Shown here: piece after piece, positions 37,386 to 49,013 of the stretch
Layout of the letters: every line of letters starts with the position of its first letter
How positions within the stretch are numbered: position 1 is the first letter of the stretch
Source: Muricea muricata
Lineage: Eukaryota; Cnidaria; Anthozoa; Malacalcyonacea; Plexauridae
Direction of reading: 5' to 3'
Assembly (NCBI GenBank): GCA_963855995.1
Contig: OY979718.1
Coordinates: 29,731,282-29,795,281, forward strand
Length of the DNA: 64,000 nucleotides
Made by a program: the position numbers and the translations under genes
Notes under the pieces: model-generated
The model's database searches: none
Told to the model about the DNA's origin: nothing
The model's input: the letters and a program-made list of their open reading frames with translations, nothing else

Positions 37386-39051
37386 ATGTACTGCATTCAC
37401 GGACCTAAAAAAGACCTAATAAATGGAAATTGCAGAACTTAGCAAGTCGGGAATCAGGTTTTCGGTTCTCAAACTATCGAGATGAGCGAAGTAACCCGTT
37501 GACATGAGAAACCTATAAATCTCTTGTAAACTGAAAAGAAACGATCTTAGAACCAGCAAAATTGCGTTTTACCCGTTCTAGAACGATTTTAGCGTGAAAA
37601 CATGCTCAAATCACCAACTTAAAATCACCGTTTTAAATCGATCAGGGTGACGTTTTTGAGCTTAAAATGATGTTTTCAGTGCTAAAGTGAACGAGTTGAG
37701 CGCAATGATGTACTGCATTCACGGACCTAAAAGAGACCTTCTAAATTGAAATTGCAGAACTTAGCAAGTCGGGAATCAGGTTTTCGGCGCTCAAACCATC
37801 GGGATGAGCGAAATGACATGTTGAAATGAGAAACCTATAACTTGCTTGTACACTGAACAGAAACGATCTTAGAACCATAAAAATCGCGTTTAAAGCGCTC
37901 TAGAAGCGATTTGAACGTAAAAACATGCTGAAATCACCAACGAAAAGTTGCTGTTTTAAATCGATCAGGGTGACGTTTTAGAGCTTAAAATGATGTTTTC
38001 AGTGCTAAAGTGAACGAGTTGAGCGCAATAATGTACTGCAATCACGGACCTAAAAGAGACCTAATAAATGGAAATTGCAGAACTTAGCAAGTCGGGAATC
38101 AGGTTTTCGGCGCTCAAACCATCGGGATGAGCGAAATGACATGTTGAAATGAGAAACCTATAACTTGCTTGTACACTGAACAGAAACGATCTTAGAACTA
38201 TAAAAATCGCGTTTTAAGCGCTCTAGAAGCGATTTGAACGTAAAAACAAGCTGAAATCACCAACGAAAAGTTGCTGTTTTAAATCGATCAGGGTGACGTT
38301 TTAGAGCTTAAAATGATGTTTTCAGTGCTAAAGTGAACGAGTTGAGCGCAATAATGTACTGCAATCACGGACCTAAAAGAGACCTAATAAATGGAAATTG
38401 CAGAACTTAGCAAGTCGGGAATCAGGTTTTCGGCGCTAAACTATCGAGATGAGCGAAGTAACCCGTTGACATGAGAAACCTATAATATAACTCTCTTGTA
38501 AACTGAAAAGAAACGATCTTAGAACCAGCAAAATTTGCGTTTTACCCGTTCTAGAACGATTTGAGCGTGAAAACATGCTCAAATCACCAACTTAAAATCG
38601 CCGTTTTAAATCGATCAGGGTGACGTTTTTGAGCTTAAAATGATGTTTTCAGTGCTAAAGTGAACGAGTTGAGCGCATTGATGTACTGCATTCACGGACC
38701 TAAAAGAGACCTTCTAAATTGAAATTGCAGAACTAAGCATGTCGGGAATCATATTTTCGGCTCTCAAACCATCGATAATTGGCAAAATAACACCTTGACA
38801 TGAGAAACGTAGAGCTTACTTGTGAACTGAGAAGAAACGATCTTAGAACCATCAAAATCGCGTTTTAAGCATTCTAGAAGCGATTTGAACGTAAAAACAT
38901 GCTCAAATCACCAACTAAAAGTTGCCGTTTAAAATCGATCAGGGTGACGTTTTAAAGCATAAAATGCTAAGTGAACGAGTGCTAAAGTGAACGAGTTGAG
39001 CGCAATGATGTACTGCAATCAGGGACCTAAAAGAGACATTCTAAATGTAAA

Positions 39052-39195
39052 TTGCAGAACTTAGAAAGTCGGGAATCAGGTTTTCGGCGCTCAAACCATC
39101 GGGATGAGCGAAATGACATGTTGAAATCAGAAACCTATAACTTGCTTGTAAACAGAACAGAAACGATCTTATCATATTTTCGGCTCTCAAACCAT
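39052..39195. repeat. Truncated monomer, second copy of the deletion junction
   Basis: This is the same T4/T3 fusion as at 32,613, at 39,171/39,172, exactly 6,558 bp downstream. It marks the end of copy 2 of the 5.6-kb duplication. After it the sequence follows a different course, into a T4/T5 hybrid with caggatttcgg near 39,498. Confidence 0.9.
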
Positions 39196-39271
39196 CGATA
39201 ATTGGCAAAATAACACCTTGACATGAGAAACGTAGAGCTTACTTGTGAACTGAGAAGAAACGATCTTAGAA

Positions 39272-40100
39272 CCATCAAAATCGCGTTTTAAGCATTCTAG
39301 AAGCGATTTGAACGTAAAAACATGCTCAAATCACCAACTAAAAGTTGCCGTTTAAAATCGATCAGGGTGACGTTTTAAAGCATAAAATGATGTTTTCAGT
39401 GCTAAAGTGAACGAGTTGAGCGCAATAATGTACTGCAATGACGGACCTAAAAGAGACCCAATAAATGTAAATTGCAGAACTTAGAAAGTCGGGAATCAGG
39501 ATTTCGGCGCTCAAACCATCGGGATGAGCGAAATGACATGTTGAAATGAGAAACCTATAACTTTCTTGTACACTGAACAGAAACGATCTTAGAACCATAA
39601 AAATCGCGTTTTAAGCGTTCTAGAAGCGATTTGAAGGTAAAAACATGCTCAAATCACCAACGAAAAATTGCTGTTTTAAATCGATCAGGGTGACGTTTTA
39701 GAGCTTAAAATGATGTTTTCAGTGCTAAAGTGAACGAGTTGAGCGCAATAATGTACTGCAATGACGGACCTAAAAGAGACCCAATAAATGGAAATTGCAG
39801 AACTTAGCAAGTCGGGAATCATGTTTTCGGCGCTCAAACTATCGAGATGAGCGAAGTAACCCGTTGACATGAGAAACCTATAACTTTCTAGTAAACTGAA
39901 CAGCAACGATCTTAGAACCATCAAAATTGCGTTTTAAGTGTTCTAGAAGCGATTTGAGTGTAAAAACATGCTCAAATCACCAACTAAAAATCGCCGTTTT
40001 ATGTCGATCAGGGCGACGTTTTAGAGCTTAAAATGATGTTTTCAGTACTAAAGTGAACGAGTTGAGTGCAATGATGTACTGCAATAACGGACCTAAAAGA
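39272..40100. repeat. Array segment: T3 tail, T4/T5 hybrid, T6
   Basis: After the second large duplication the array continues with a T3 tail that switches to T5-type spacing (caataatgtactgcaatgac), a T4/T5 hybrid monomer (39,475) and a T6 monomer (39,799), whose tail carries a private change, ttttcagtacta. Only satellite sequence is present. Confidence 0.75.
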
Positions 40101-41390
40101 GACCTTCTAAATGGAAATTGCAGAACTTAGCAAGTCGGGAATAACGTTTTCGGCGCTCAAACCATCGGGATAAGCGAAATGACATGTTGAAATGAGAAAC
40201 CTATAACTTGCTTGTACACTGAACAGAAACGATCTTAGAACTATAAAAATCGCGTTATAAGCGCTCTAAAAGCGATTTGAACGTAAAAACATGCTCAAAT
40301 CACCAACGAAAAGTTGCTGTTTTAAATCAATCAGGGTGACGTTTTAGAGCTTAAAATGATGTTTTCAGCGCTAAAGTGAACGAGTTGAGCGCAATAATGC
40401 ACTGCAATCACGGACCTAAAAGAGACCTAATAAATGGAAATTGCAGAACTTAGCAAGTCGGGAATCAGGTTTTCGGCGCTCAAACTATCGAGATGAGCGA
40501 AGTAACCCGTTGACATGAGAAACCTATAACTCTCTTGTAAACTGAAAAGAAACGATTTTAGAACCAGCAAAATTGCGTTTTACCCGTTCTAGAACGATTT
40601 GAGCGTGAAAACATGCTCAAATCACCAACTTAAAATCGCCGTTTTAAATCGATCAGGGTGAAGTTTTTGAGCTTAAAATGATGTTTTCAGTGCTAAAGTG
40701 AACGAGTTGAGCGCATTGATGTACTGCATTCACGGACCTAAAAGAGACCTTCTAAATTGAAATTGCAGAACTAAGCATGTCGGGAATCATATTTTCGGCT
40801 CTCAAACCATCGATAATTGGCAAAATAATCACCTTGACATGAGAAACGTAGGTTTCACCTTGACATGAGAAACGTAGAGATTACTTGTGAACTGAGAAGA
40901 AACGATCTTAGAACCATCAAAATCGCGTTTTAAGCATTCTAGAAGCGATTTGAACGTAAAAACATGCTCAAATCACCAACTAAAAGTTGCCGTTTAAAAT
41001 CGATCATGGTGACGTTTTAAAGCATAAAATGATGTTTTCAGTGCTAAAGTGAACGACTTGAGCGCAATGATGTACTGCAATCAGGGACCTAAAAGAGACA
41101 TTCTAAATCTAAATTGCAGAACGTAGAAAGTCGGGAATCAGGTTTTCGGCGCTCAAACCATCGGGATGAACGAAATGACATGTTGAAATCAGAAACCTAT
41201 AACTTGCTTGTAAACAGAACAGAAACGATCTTAGAACCAACAAAATCGCGTTTTAAGCGTTCTAGAAGCGATTTGAGCGTAAAAATATGCTCAAATCACC
41301 AACTAAAAGTTGCCGTTTTAAATCAATCAGGGTGACGTTTTAAAGCTTAAAATGATGTTTTCAGTGCTAAAGTGAACGAGTTGAGCGCAT
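40101..41390. repeat. Four-monomer HOR T1-T2-T3-T4, copy 1
   Basis: T1 (40,122), T2 (40,445), T3 (40,768) and T4 (41,117). It shares with the next block the private words gcgttataagcgctctaaaag, gaacgtagaaag, gggatgaacg and gaacgacttgag. The spacing between T4 copies is 1,292 bp; between T1 copies it is about 1,319 bp, because this copy has a 27-bp insertion in its T3. Confidence 0.8.
40830..40877. repeat. 26-bp imperfect tandem duplication inside a T3 monomer
   Basis: The word caccttgacatgagaaacg followed by tagg occurs at 40,830 and again at 40,856, separated by ttt. With one extra T just before (aataatcacc), the monomer is 27 bp longer than its neighbours. I found no other monomer with this change, so it is young and has not spread. 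Confidence 0.9.
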
Positions 41391-42680
41391 TGATGTACTG
41401 CATTCACGGACCTAAAAGAGACCTTCTAAATGGAAATTGCAGAACTTAGCAAGTCGGGAATCACGTTTTCGGCGCTCAAACCATCGGGATAAGCGAAATG
41501 ACATGTTGAAATGAGAAACCTATAACTTGCTTGTACACTGAACAGAAACGATCTTAGAACTATAAAAATCGCGTTATAAGCGCTCTAAAAGCGATTTGAA
41601 CGTAAAAACATGCTCAAATCACCAACGAAAAGTTGCTGTTTTAAATCGATCAGGGTGACGTTTTAGAGCTTAAAATGATGTTTTCAGTGCTAAAGTGAAC
41701 GAGTTGAGCGCAATAATGTACTGCAATCACGGACCTAAAAGAGACCTAATAAATGGAAATTGCAGAACTTAGCAAGTCGGGAATCAGGTTTTCGGCGCTC
41801 AAACTATCGAGATGAGCGAAGTAACCCGTTGACATGAGAAACCTATAACTCTCTTGTAAACTGAAAAGAAACGATCTTAGAACCAGCAAAATTGCGTTTT
41901 ACCCGTTCTAGAACGATTTGAGCTTGAAAACATGCTCAAATCACCAACTTAAAATCGCCGTTTTAAATCGATCAGGGTGACGTTTTTGAGCTTAAAATGA
42001 TGTTTTCAGTGCTAAAGTGAACGAGTTGAGCGCATTGATGTACTGCATTCACGGACCTAAAAGAGACCTTCTAAATTGAAATTGCAGAACTAAGCATGTC
42101 GGGAATCATATTTTCGGCTCTCAAACCATCGATAATTGGCAAAATAACACCTTGACATGAGAAACGTAGAGATTACTTGTGAACTGAGAAGAAACGATCT
42201 TAGAACCATCAAAATCGCGTTTTAAGCATTCTAGAAGCGATTTGAACGTAAAAACATGCTCAAATCACCAACTAAAAGTTGCCGTTTAAAATCGATCATG
42301 GTGACGTTTTAAAGCATAAAATGATGTTTTCAGTGCTAAAGTGAACGACTTGAGCGCAATGATGTACCGCAATCAGGGACCTAAAAGAGACATTCTAAAT
42401 GTAAATTGCAGAACGTAGAAAGTCGGGAATCAGGTTTTCGGCGCTCAAACCATCGGGATGAACGAAATGACATGTTGAAATCAGAAACCTATAACTTGCT
42501 TGTAAACGGAACAGAAACGATCTTAGAACCAACAAAATCGCGTTTTAAGCGTTCTAGAAGCGATTTGAGCGTAAAAATATGCTCAAATCACCAACTAAAA
42601 GTTGCCGTTTTAAATCAATCAGGGTGACGTTTTAAAGCTTAAAATGATGTTTTCAGTGCTAAAGTGAACGAGTTGAGCGC
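41391..42680. repeat. Four-monomer HOR T1-T2-T3-T4, copy 2
   Basis: T1 (41,440), T2 (41,763), T3 (42,086) and T4 (42,409) repeat the previous block without the 27-bp insertion. Both T4 tails carry the T2-type word gcgcattgatg. A private change, gatgtaccgc, lies near 42,361. Confidence 0.8.
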
Positions 42681-44465
42681 ATTGATGTACTGCATTCACG
42701 GACCTAAAAGAGACCTTTTAAATTGAAATTGCAGAACTAAGCATGTCGGGAATCATATTTTCGGCTCTCAAACCATCGATAATTGGCAAAATAACACCTT
42801 GACATGAGAAACGTAGAGCTTACTTGTGAACTGAGAAGAAACGATCTTAGAACCATCAAAATCGCGTTTTAAGCATTCTAGAAGCAATTTGAACGTAAAA
42901 ACATGCTCAAATCATTAACTAAAAGTTGCCGTTTAAAATCGATCAGGGTGACGTTTTGAAGCATAAAATGATGTTTTCAGTGCTAAAGTGAACGAGTTGA
43001 GCGCAATAATGTACTGCAATCAGGGACCTAAAAGAGACATTCTAAATGTAAATTGCAGAACTTAGAAAGTCGGGAATCAGGTTTTCGGCGCTCAAACCAT
43101 CGGGATGAGCGAAATGACATGTTGAAATCAGAAACCTATAACTTGCTTGTAAACAGAACAGAAACGATCTTAGAACCAACAAAATCGCGTTTTAAGCGTT
43201 CTAGAAGCGATTTGAGCGTAAAAATATGCTCAAATCACCAACTAAAAGTTGCCGTTTTAAATCAATAAGGGTGACGTTTTAAAGCTTAAAATGATGTTTT
43301 CAGTGCTAAAGTGAACGAGTTGAGCGCAATGATGTACTGCATTCACGGACCTAAAAAAGACCTAATAAATGGAAATTGCAGAACTTAGCAAGTCGGGAAT
43401 CAGGTTTTCGGCGCTCAAACCATCGGGATGAGCGAAATGACATGTTGAAATGAGAAACCTATAACTTTCTTGTACACTGAACAGAAACGATCTTAGAACC
43501 ATAAAAATCGCGTTTTATGCGTTCTAGAAGCGATTTGAACGTAAAAACATGCTCAAATCACCAACGAAAAATTGCTGTTTTAAATCGATCAGGGTGACGT
43601 TTTAGAGCTTAAAATGATGTTTTCAGTGCTAAAGTGAACGAGTTGAGCGCAATAATGTACTGCAATGACGGACCTAAAAGAGACCCAATAAATGGAAATT
43701 GCAGAACTTAGCAAGTCGGGAATCATGTTTTCGGCGCTCAAACTATCGAGATGAGCGAAGTAACCCGTTGACATGAGAAACCTATAACTTTCTAGTAAAC
43801 TGAACAGCAACGATCTTAGAACCATCAAAATTGCGTTTTAAGTGTTCTAGAAGCGATTTGAGTGTAAAAACATGCTCAAATCACCAACTAAAAATCGCCG
43901 TTTTATGTCGATCAGGGCGACGTTTTAGAGCTTAAAATGATGTTTTCAGTGCTAAAGTGAACGAGTTGAGTGCAATGATGTACTGCAATAACGGACCTAA
44001 AAGAGACCTTCTAAATGGAAATTGCAGAACTTAGCAAGTCGGGAATCACGTTTTCGGCGCTCAAACCATCGGGATAAGCGAAATGACATGTTGAAATGAG
44101 AAACCTATAACTTGCTTGTACACTGAACAGAAACGATCTTAGAACTATAAAAATCAAGTTATAAGCGCTCTAAAAGCGATTTGAACGTAAAAACATGCTG
44201 AAATCACCAACGAAAAGTTGCTGTTTTAAATCGATCAGGGTGACGTTTTAGAGCTTAAAATGATGTTTTCAGTGCTAAAGTGAACGAGTTGAGCGCAATA
44301 ATGTACTGCAATCACGGACCTAAAAGAGACCTAATAAATGGAAATTGCAGAACTTAGCAAGTCGGGAATCAGGTTTTCGGCGCTCAAACTATCGAGATGA
44401 GCGAAGTAACCCGTTGACATGAGAAACCTATAACTCTCTTGTAAACTGAAAAGAAACGATCTTAG
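42681..44465. repeat. Array segment: T3-T4-T5-T6-T1-T2
   Basis: T3 (42,732), T4 (43,055), T5 (43,378), T6 (43,700), T1 (44,025) and T2 (44,348). The T1 here has atcaagttataagcgctctaaaag and so belongs to the same sub-lineage as the T1 copies near 40,250 and 41,570. Only satellite is present. Confidence 0.75.
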
Positions 44466-46080
44466 AACCAGCAAAATTGCGTTTTACCCGTTCTAGAACG
44501 ATTTGAGCGTGAAAACATGCTCAAATCACCAACTTAAAATCGCCGTTTTAAATCGATCAGGGTGACGTTTTTGAGCTTAAAATGATGTTTTCAGTGCTAA
44601 AGTGAACGAGTTGAGCGCATTGATGTACTGCATTCACGGACCTAAAAGAGACCTTCTAAATTGAAATTGCAGAACTAAGCATGTCGGGAATCATATTTTC
44701 GGCTCTCAAACCATCGATAATTGGCAAAATAACACCTTGACATGAGAAACGTCGAGATTACTTGTGAACTGAGAAGAAACGATCTTAGAACCATCAAAAT
44801 CGCGTTTTAAGCATTCTATAAGCGATTTGAACGTAAAAACATGCTCAAATCACCAACTAAAAGTTGCCGTTTAAAATCGATCATGGTGACATTTTAAAGC
44901 ATAAATTGATGTTTTCAGTGCTAAAGTGAACGACTTGAGCGCAATGATGTACTGAAATCAGGGACCTAAAATAGACATTCTAAATGTAAATTGCAGAACT
45001 TAGAAAGTCGGGAATCAGGTTTTCGGCGCTCAAACCATCGGGATGAACGAAATGACATGTTGAAATCAGAAACCTATAACTTGCTTGTAAACAGAACAGA
45101 AACGATCTTAGAACCAACAAAATCGCGTTTTAAGCGTTCTAGAAGCGATTTGAGCGTAAAAATATGCTCAAATCACCAACTAAAAGTTGCCGTTTTAAAT
45201 CAATCAGGGTGACGTTTTAAAGCTTAAAATGATGTTTTCAGTGCTAAAGTGAACGAGTTGAGCGCAATGATGTACTGCATTCACGGACCTAAAAAAGACC
45301 TAATAAATGGAAATTGCAGAACTTAGCAAGTCGGGAATCAGGTTTTCGGCGCTCAAACCATCGGGATGAGCGAAATGACATGTTGAAATGAGAAACCTAT
45401 AACTTTCTATTACACTGAACAGAAACGATCTTAGAACTATAAAAATCGCGTTTTAAGCGTTCTAGAAGCGATTTGAACGTAAAAACATGCTCAAATCACC
45501 AACGAAAAATTGCTGTTTTAAATCGATCAGGGTGACGTTTTAGAGCTTAAAATGATGTTTTCAGTGCTAAAGTGAACGAGTTGAGCGCAATAATGTACTG
45601 CAATGACGGACCTAAAAGAGACCTTCTAAATGGAAATTCCAGAACTTAGCAAGTCGGGAATCACGTTTTCGGCGCTCAAACCATCGGGATAAGCGAAATG
45701 ACATGTTGAAATGAGAAACCTATAACTTGCTTGTACACTGAACAGAAACGATCTTAGAACCATAAAAATCGCGTTTTAAGCGCTGTAGAAGCGATTTGAA
45801 CGTAAAAACATGCTCAAATCACCAACGAAAAGTTGCTGTTTTAAATCGATCAGGGTGACGTTTTAGAGCTTAAAATGATGTTTTCAGTGCTAAAGTGAAC
45901 GAGTTGAGCGCAATAATGTACTGCAATCACGGACGTAAAAGAGACCTAATAAATGGAAATTGCAGAACTTAGCAAGTCGGGAATCACGTTTTCGGCGCTC
46001 AAACCATCGGGATAAGCGAAATGACATGTTGAAATGAGAAACCTATAACTTGCTTGTACACTGAACAGAAACGATCTTAG
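44466..46080. repeat. 1,615-bp five-monomer HOR, copy 1
   Basis: Order T2 tail, T3 (44,670), T4 (44,993), T5 (45,316), T1 (45,639), then a T1/T2 hybrid head (45,962). Private words shared with copy 2 at 1,615-bp spacing are gtcgagattac (44,751/46,366), ggtgacattttaaag, ataaattgatg, tgaaatcaggg, aaaatagac, ctttctattacactg, gcgctgtagaag and cggacgtaaaag. So many shared rare variants indicate a recent duplication. Confidence 0.9.
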
Positions 46081-47695
46081 AACCAGCAAAATTGCGTTTT
46101 ACCCGTTCTAGAACGATTTGAGCGTGAAAACATGCTCAAATCACCAACTTAAAATCGCCGTTTTAAATCGATCAGGGTGACGTTTTTGAGCTTAAAATGA
46201 TGTTTTCAGTGCTAAAGTGAACGAGTTGAGCGCATTGATGTACTGCATTCACGGACCTAAAAGAGACCTTCTAAATTGAAATTGCAGAACTAAGCATATC
46301 GGGAATCATATTTTCGGCTCTCAAACCATCGATAATTGGCAAAATAACACCTTGACATGAGAAACGTCGAGATTACTTGTGAACTGAGAAGAAACGATCT
46401 TAGAACCATCAAAATCGCGTTTTAAGCATTCTAGAAGCGATTTGAACGTAAAAACATGCTCAAATCACCAACTAAAAGTTGCCGTTTAAAATCGATCATG
46501 GTGACATTTTAAAGCATAAATTGATGTTTTCAGTGCTAAAGTGAACGACTTGAGCGCAATGATGTACTGAAATCAGGGACCTAAAATAGACATTCTAAAT
46601 GTAAATTGCAGAACTTAGAAAGTCGGGAATCAGGTTTTCGGCGCTCAAACCATCGGGATGAACGAAATGACATGTTGAAATCAGAAACCTATAACTTGCT
46701 TGTAAACAGAACAGAAACGATCTTAGAACCAACAAAATCGCGTTTTAAGCGTTCTAGAAGCGATTTGAGCGTAAAAATATGCTCAAATCACCAACTAAAA
46801 GTTGCCGTTTTAAATCAATCAGGGTGACGTTTTAAAGCTTAAAATGATGTTTTCAGTGCTAAAGTGAACGAGTTGAGCGCAATGATATACTGCATTCACG
46901 GACCTAAAAAAGACCTAATAAATGGAAATTGCAGAACTTAGCAAGTCGGGAATCAGGTTTTCGGCGCTCAAACCATCGGGATGAGCGAAATGACATGTTG
47001 AAATGAGAAACCTATAACTTTCTATTACACTGAACAGAAACGATCTTAGAACTATAAAAATCGCGTTTTAAGCGTTCTAGAAGCGATTTGAACGTAAAAA
47101 CATGCTCAAATCACCAACGAAAAATTGCTGTTTTAAATCGATCAGGGTGACGTTTTAGAGCTTAAAATGATGTTTTCAGTGCTAAAGTGAACGAGTTGAG
47201 CGGAATAATGTACTGCAATGACGGACCTAAAAGAGACCTTCTAAATGGAAATTGCAGAACTTAGCAAGTCGGGAATCACGTTTTCGGCGCTCAAACCATC
47301 GGGATAAGCGAAATGACATGTTGAAATGAGAAACCTATAACTTGCTTGTACACTGAACAGAAACGATCTTAGAACTATAAAAATCGCGTTTTAAGCGCTG
47401 TAGAAGCGATTTGAACGTAAAAACATGCTCAAATCACCAACGAAAAGTTGCTGTTTTAAATCGATCAGGGTGACGTTTTAGAGCTTAAAATGATGTTTTC
47501 AGTGCTAAAGTGAACGAGTTGAGCGCAATAATGTACTGCAATCACGGACGTAAAAGAGACCTAATAAATGGAAATTGCAGAACTTAGCAAGTCGGGAATC
47601 ACGTTTTCGGCGCTCAAACCATCGGGATAAGCGAAATGACATGTTGAAATGAGAAACCTATAACTTGCTTGTACACTGAACAGAAACGATCTTAG
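46081..47695. repeat. 1,615-bp five-monomer HOR, copy 2
   Basis: Second copy of the preceding block, with its own small changes (agcatatcggg near 46,296, gatatactgc near 46,884, gagcggaataatg near 47,199). The repeat unit starts inside a T2 monomer at aaccagcaaaattgcg and ends in a T1/T2 hybrid, which shows where the unequal exchange joined T1 to T2. Confidence 0.9.
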
Positions 47696-48899
47696 AACCA
47701 GCAAAATTGCGTTTTACCCGTTCTAGAACGATTTGAGCGTGAAAACATGCTCAAATCACCAACTTAAAATCGCCGTTTTAAATCGATCAGGGTGACGTTT
47801 TAGAGCTTAAAATGATGTTTTCAGTGCTAAAGTGAACGAGTTGAGCGCATTGATGTACTGCATTCACGGACCTAAAAGAGACCTTCTAAATTGAAATTAC
47901 AGAACTAAGCATGTCGGGAATAATATTTTCGGCTCTCAAACCATCGATAATTGGCAAAATAACACCTTGACATGAGAAACGTAGAGCTTACTTGTGAACT
48001 GAGAAGAAACGATCTTAGAACCATCAAAATCGCGTTTTAAGCATTCTAGAAGCGATTTGAACGTAAAAACATGCTCAAATCACCAACTAAAAGTTGCCGT
48101 TTAAAATCGATCAGGGTGACGTTTTAAAGCATAAAATGATGTTTTCAGTGCTAAAGTGAACGAGTTGAGCGCAATGATGTACTGCAATCAGGGACCTAAA
48201 AGAGACATTCTAAATGTAAATTGCAGAACTTAGAAAGTCGGGAATCAGGTTTTCGGCGCTCAAACCATCGGGATGAGCGAAATGACATGTTGAAATCAGA
48301 AACCTATAACTTGCTTGTAAACAGAACAGAAACGATCTTAGAACCAACAAAATCGCGTTTTAAGCGTTCTAGAAGCGATTTGAGCGTAAAAATATGCTCA
48401 AATCACCAACTAAAAGTTGCCGTTTTAAATCAATCAGGTTGACGTTTTAAAGCTTAAAATGATGTTTTCAGTGCTAAAGTGAACGAGTTGAGCGCAATGA
48501 TGTACTCCATTCACGGACCTAAAAGAGACCTTCTAAATTGAAATTGCAGAACTAAGCATGTCGGGAATCATATTTTCGGCTCTCAAACCATTGATAATTG
48601 GCAAAATAACACCTTGACATGAGAAACGTAGAGCTTACTTGTGAACTGAGAAGAAACGATCTTAGAACCATCAAAATCGCGTTTTAAGCATTCTAGAAGC
48701 GATTTGAACGTAAAAACATGCTCAAATCACCAACTAAAAGTTGCCGTTTAAAATCGATCAGGGTGACGTTTTAAAGCATAAAATGATGTTTTCAGTGCTA
48801 AAGTGAACGAGTTGAGCGCAATGATGTACTGCAATCAGGGACCTAAAAGAGACATTCTAAAGGTAAATTGCAGAACTTAGAAAGTCGGGAATCAGGTTT
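47696..48899. repeat. Array segment: T2 tail-T3-T4-T3-T4 head
   Basis: After the five-monomer repeats come T3 (47,900), T4 (48,223), T3 (48,545) and a T4 head (48,870). The T4-to-T3 step also occurs near 6.6, 17.6, 28.6 and 34.2 kb, so it seems to be a recurrent junction rather than a one-off. Confidence 0.75.
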
Positions 48900-49013
48900 T
48901 CGGCGCTCAAACCACCGGGATGAGCGAAATGACATGTTGAAATCAGAAACCTATAATCGGCGCTCAAACCATCGAGATGAGCGAAATGACATGTTGAAAT
49001 GAGAAACCTATAA
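48900..49013. repeat. 57-bp tandem duplication at a T4/T5 hybrid
   Basis: Unit 1 (48,900-48,956) runs from tcggcgctcaaacc to cctataa with the T4 marker gaaatcagaaacc. Unit 2 (48,957-49,013) has the same limits but with gaaatgagaaacc, as in T5. The two units therefore came from different monomer types, which fits a misaligned exchange between T4 and T5 rather than simple slippage. Confidence 0.9.

Larger units (their letters stand above)
32714..39271. repeat. 5.6-kb tandem duplication, copy 2 (6,558 bp, three extra monomers)
   Basis: This block repeats copy 1 and ends with the same truncated monomer (39,171). The spacing between copies rises from 5,589 to 6,558 bp at about 36.4 kb, a jump of 969 bp or three monomers. 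Sequence identity outside the indel is very high by eye, with isolated differences such as gtaacccg against gtaatccg. The block edges are set by where private variants start and stop, and are accurate to about 20-100 bp. Confidence 0.85.
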
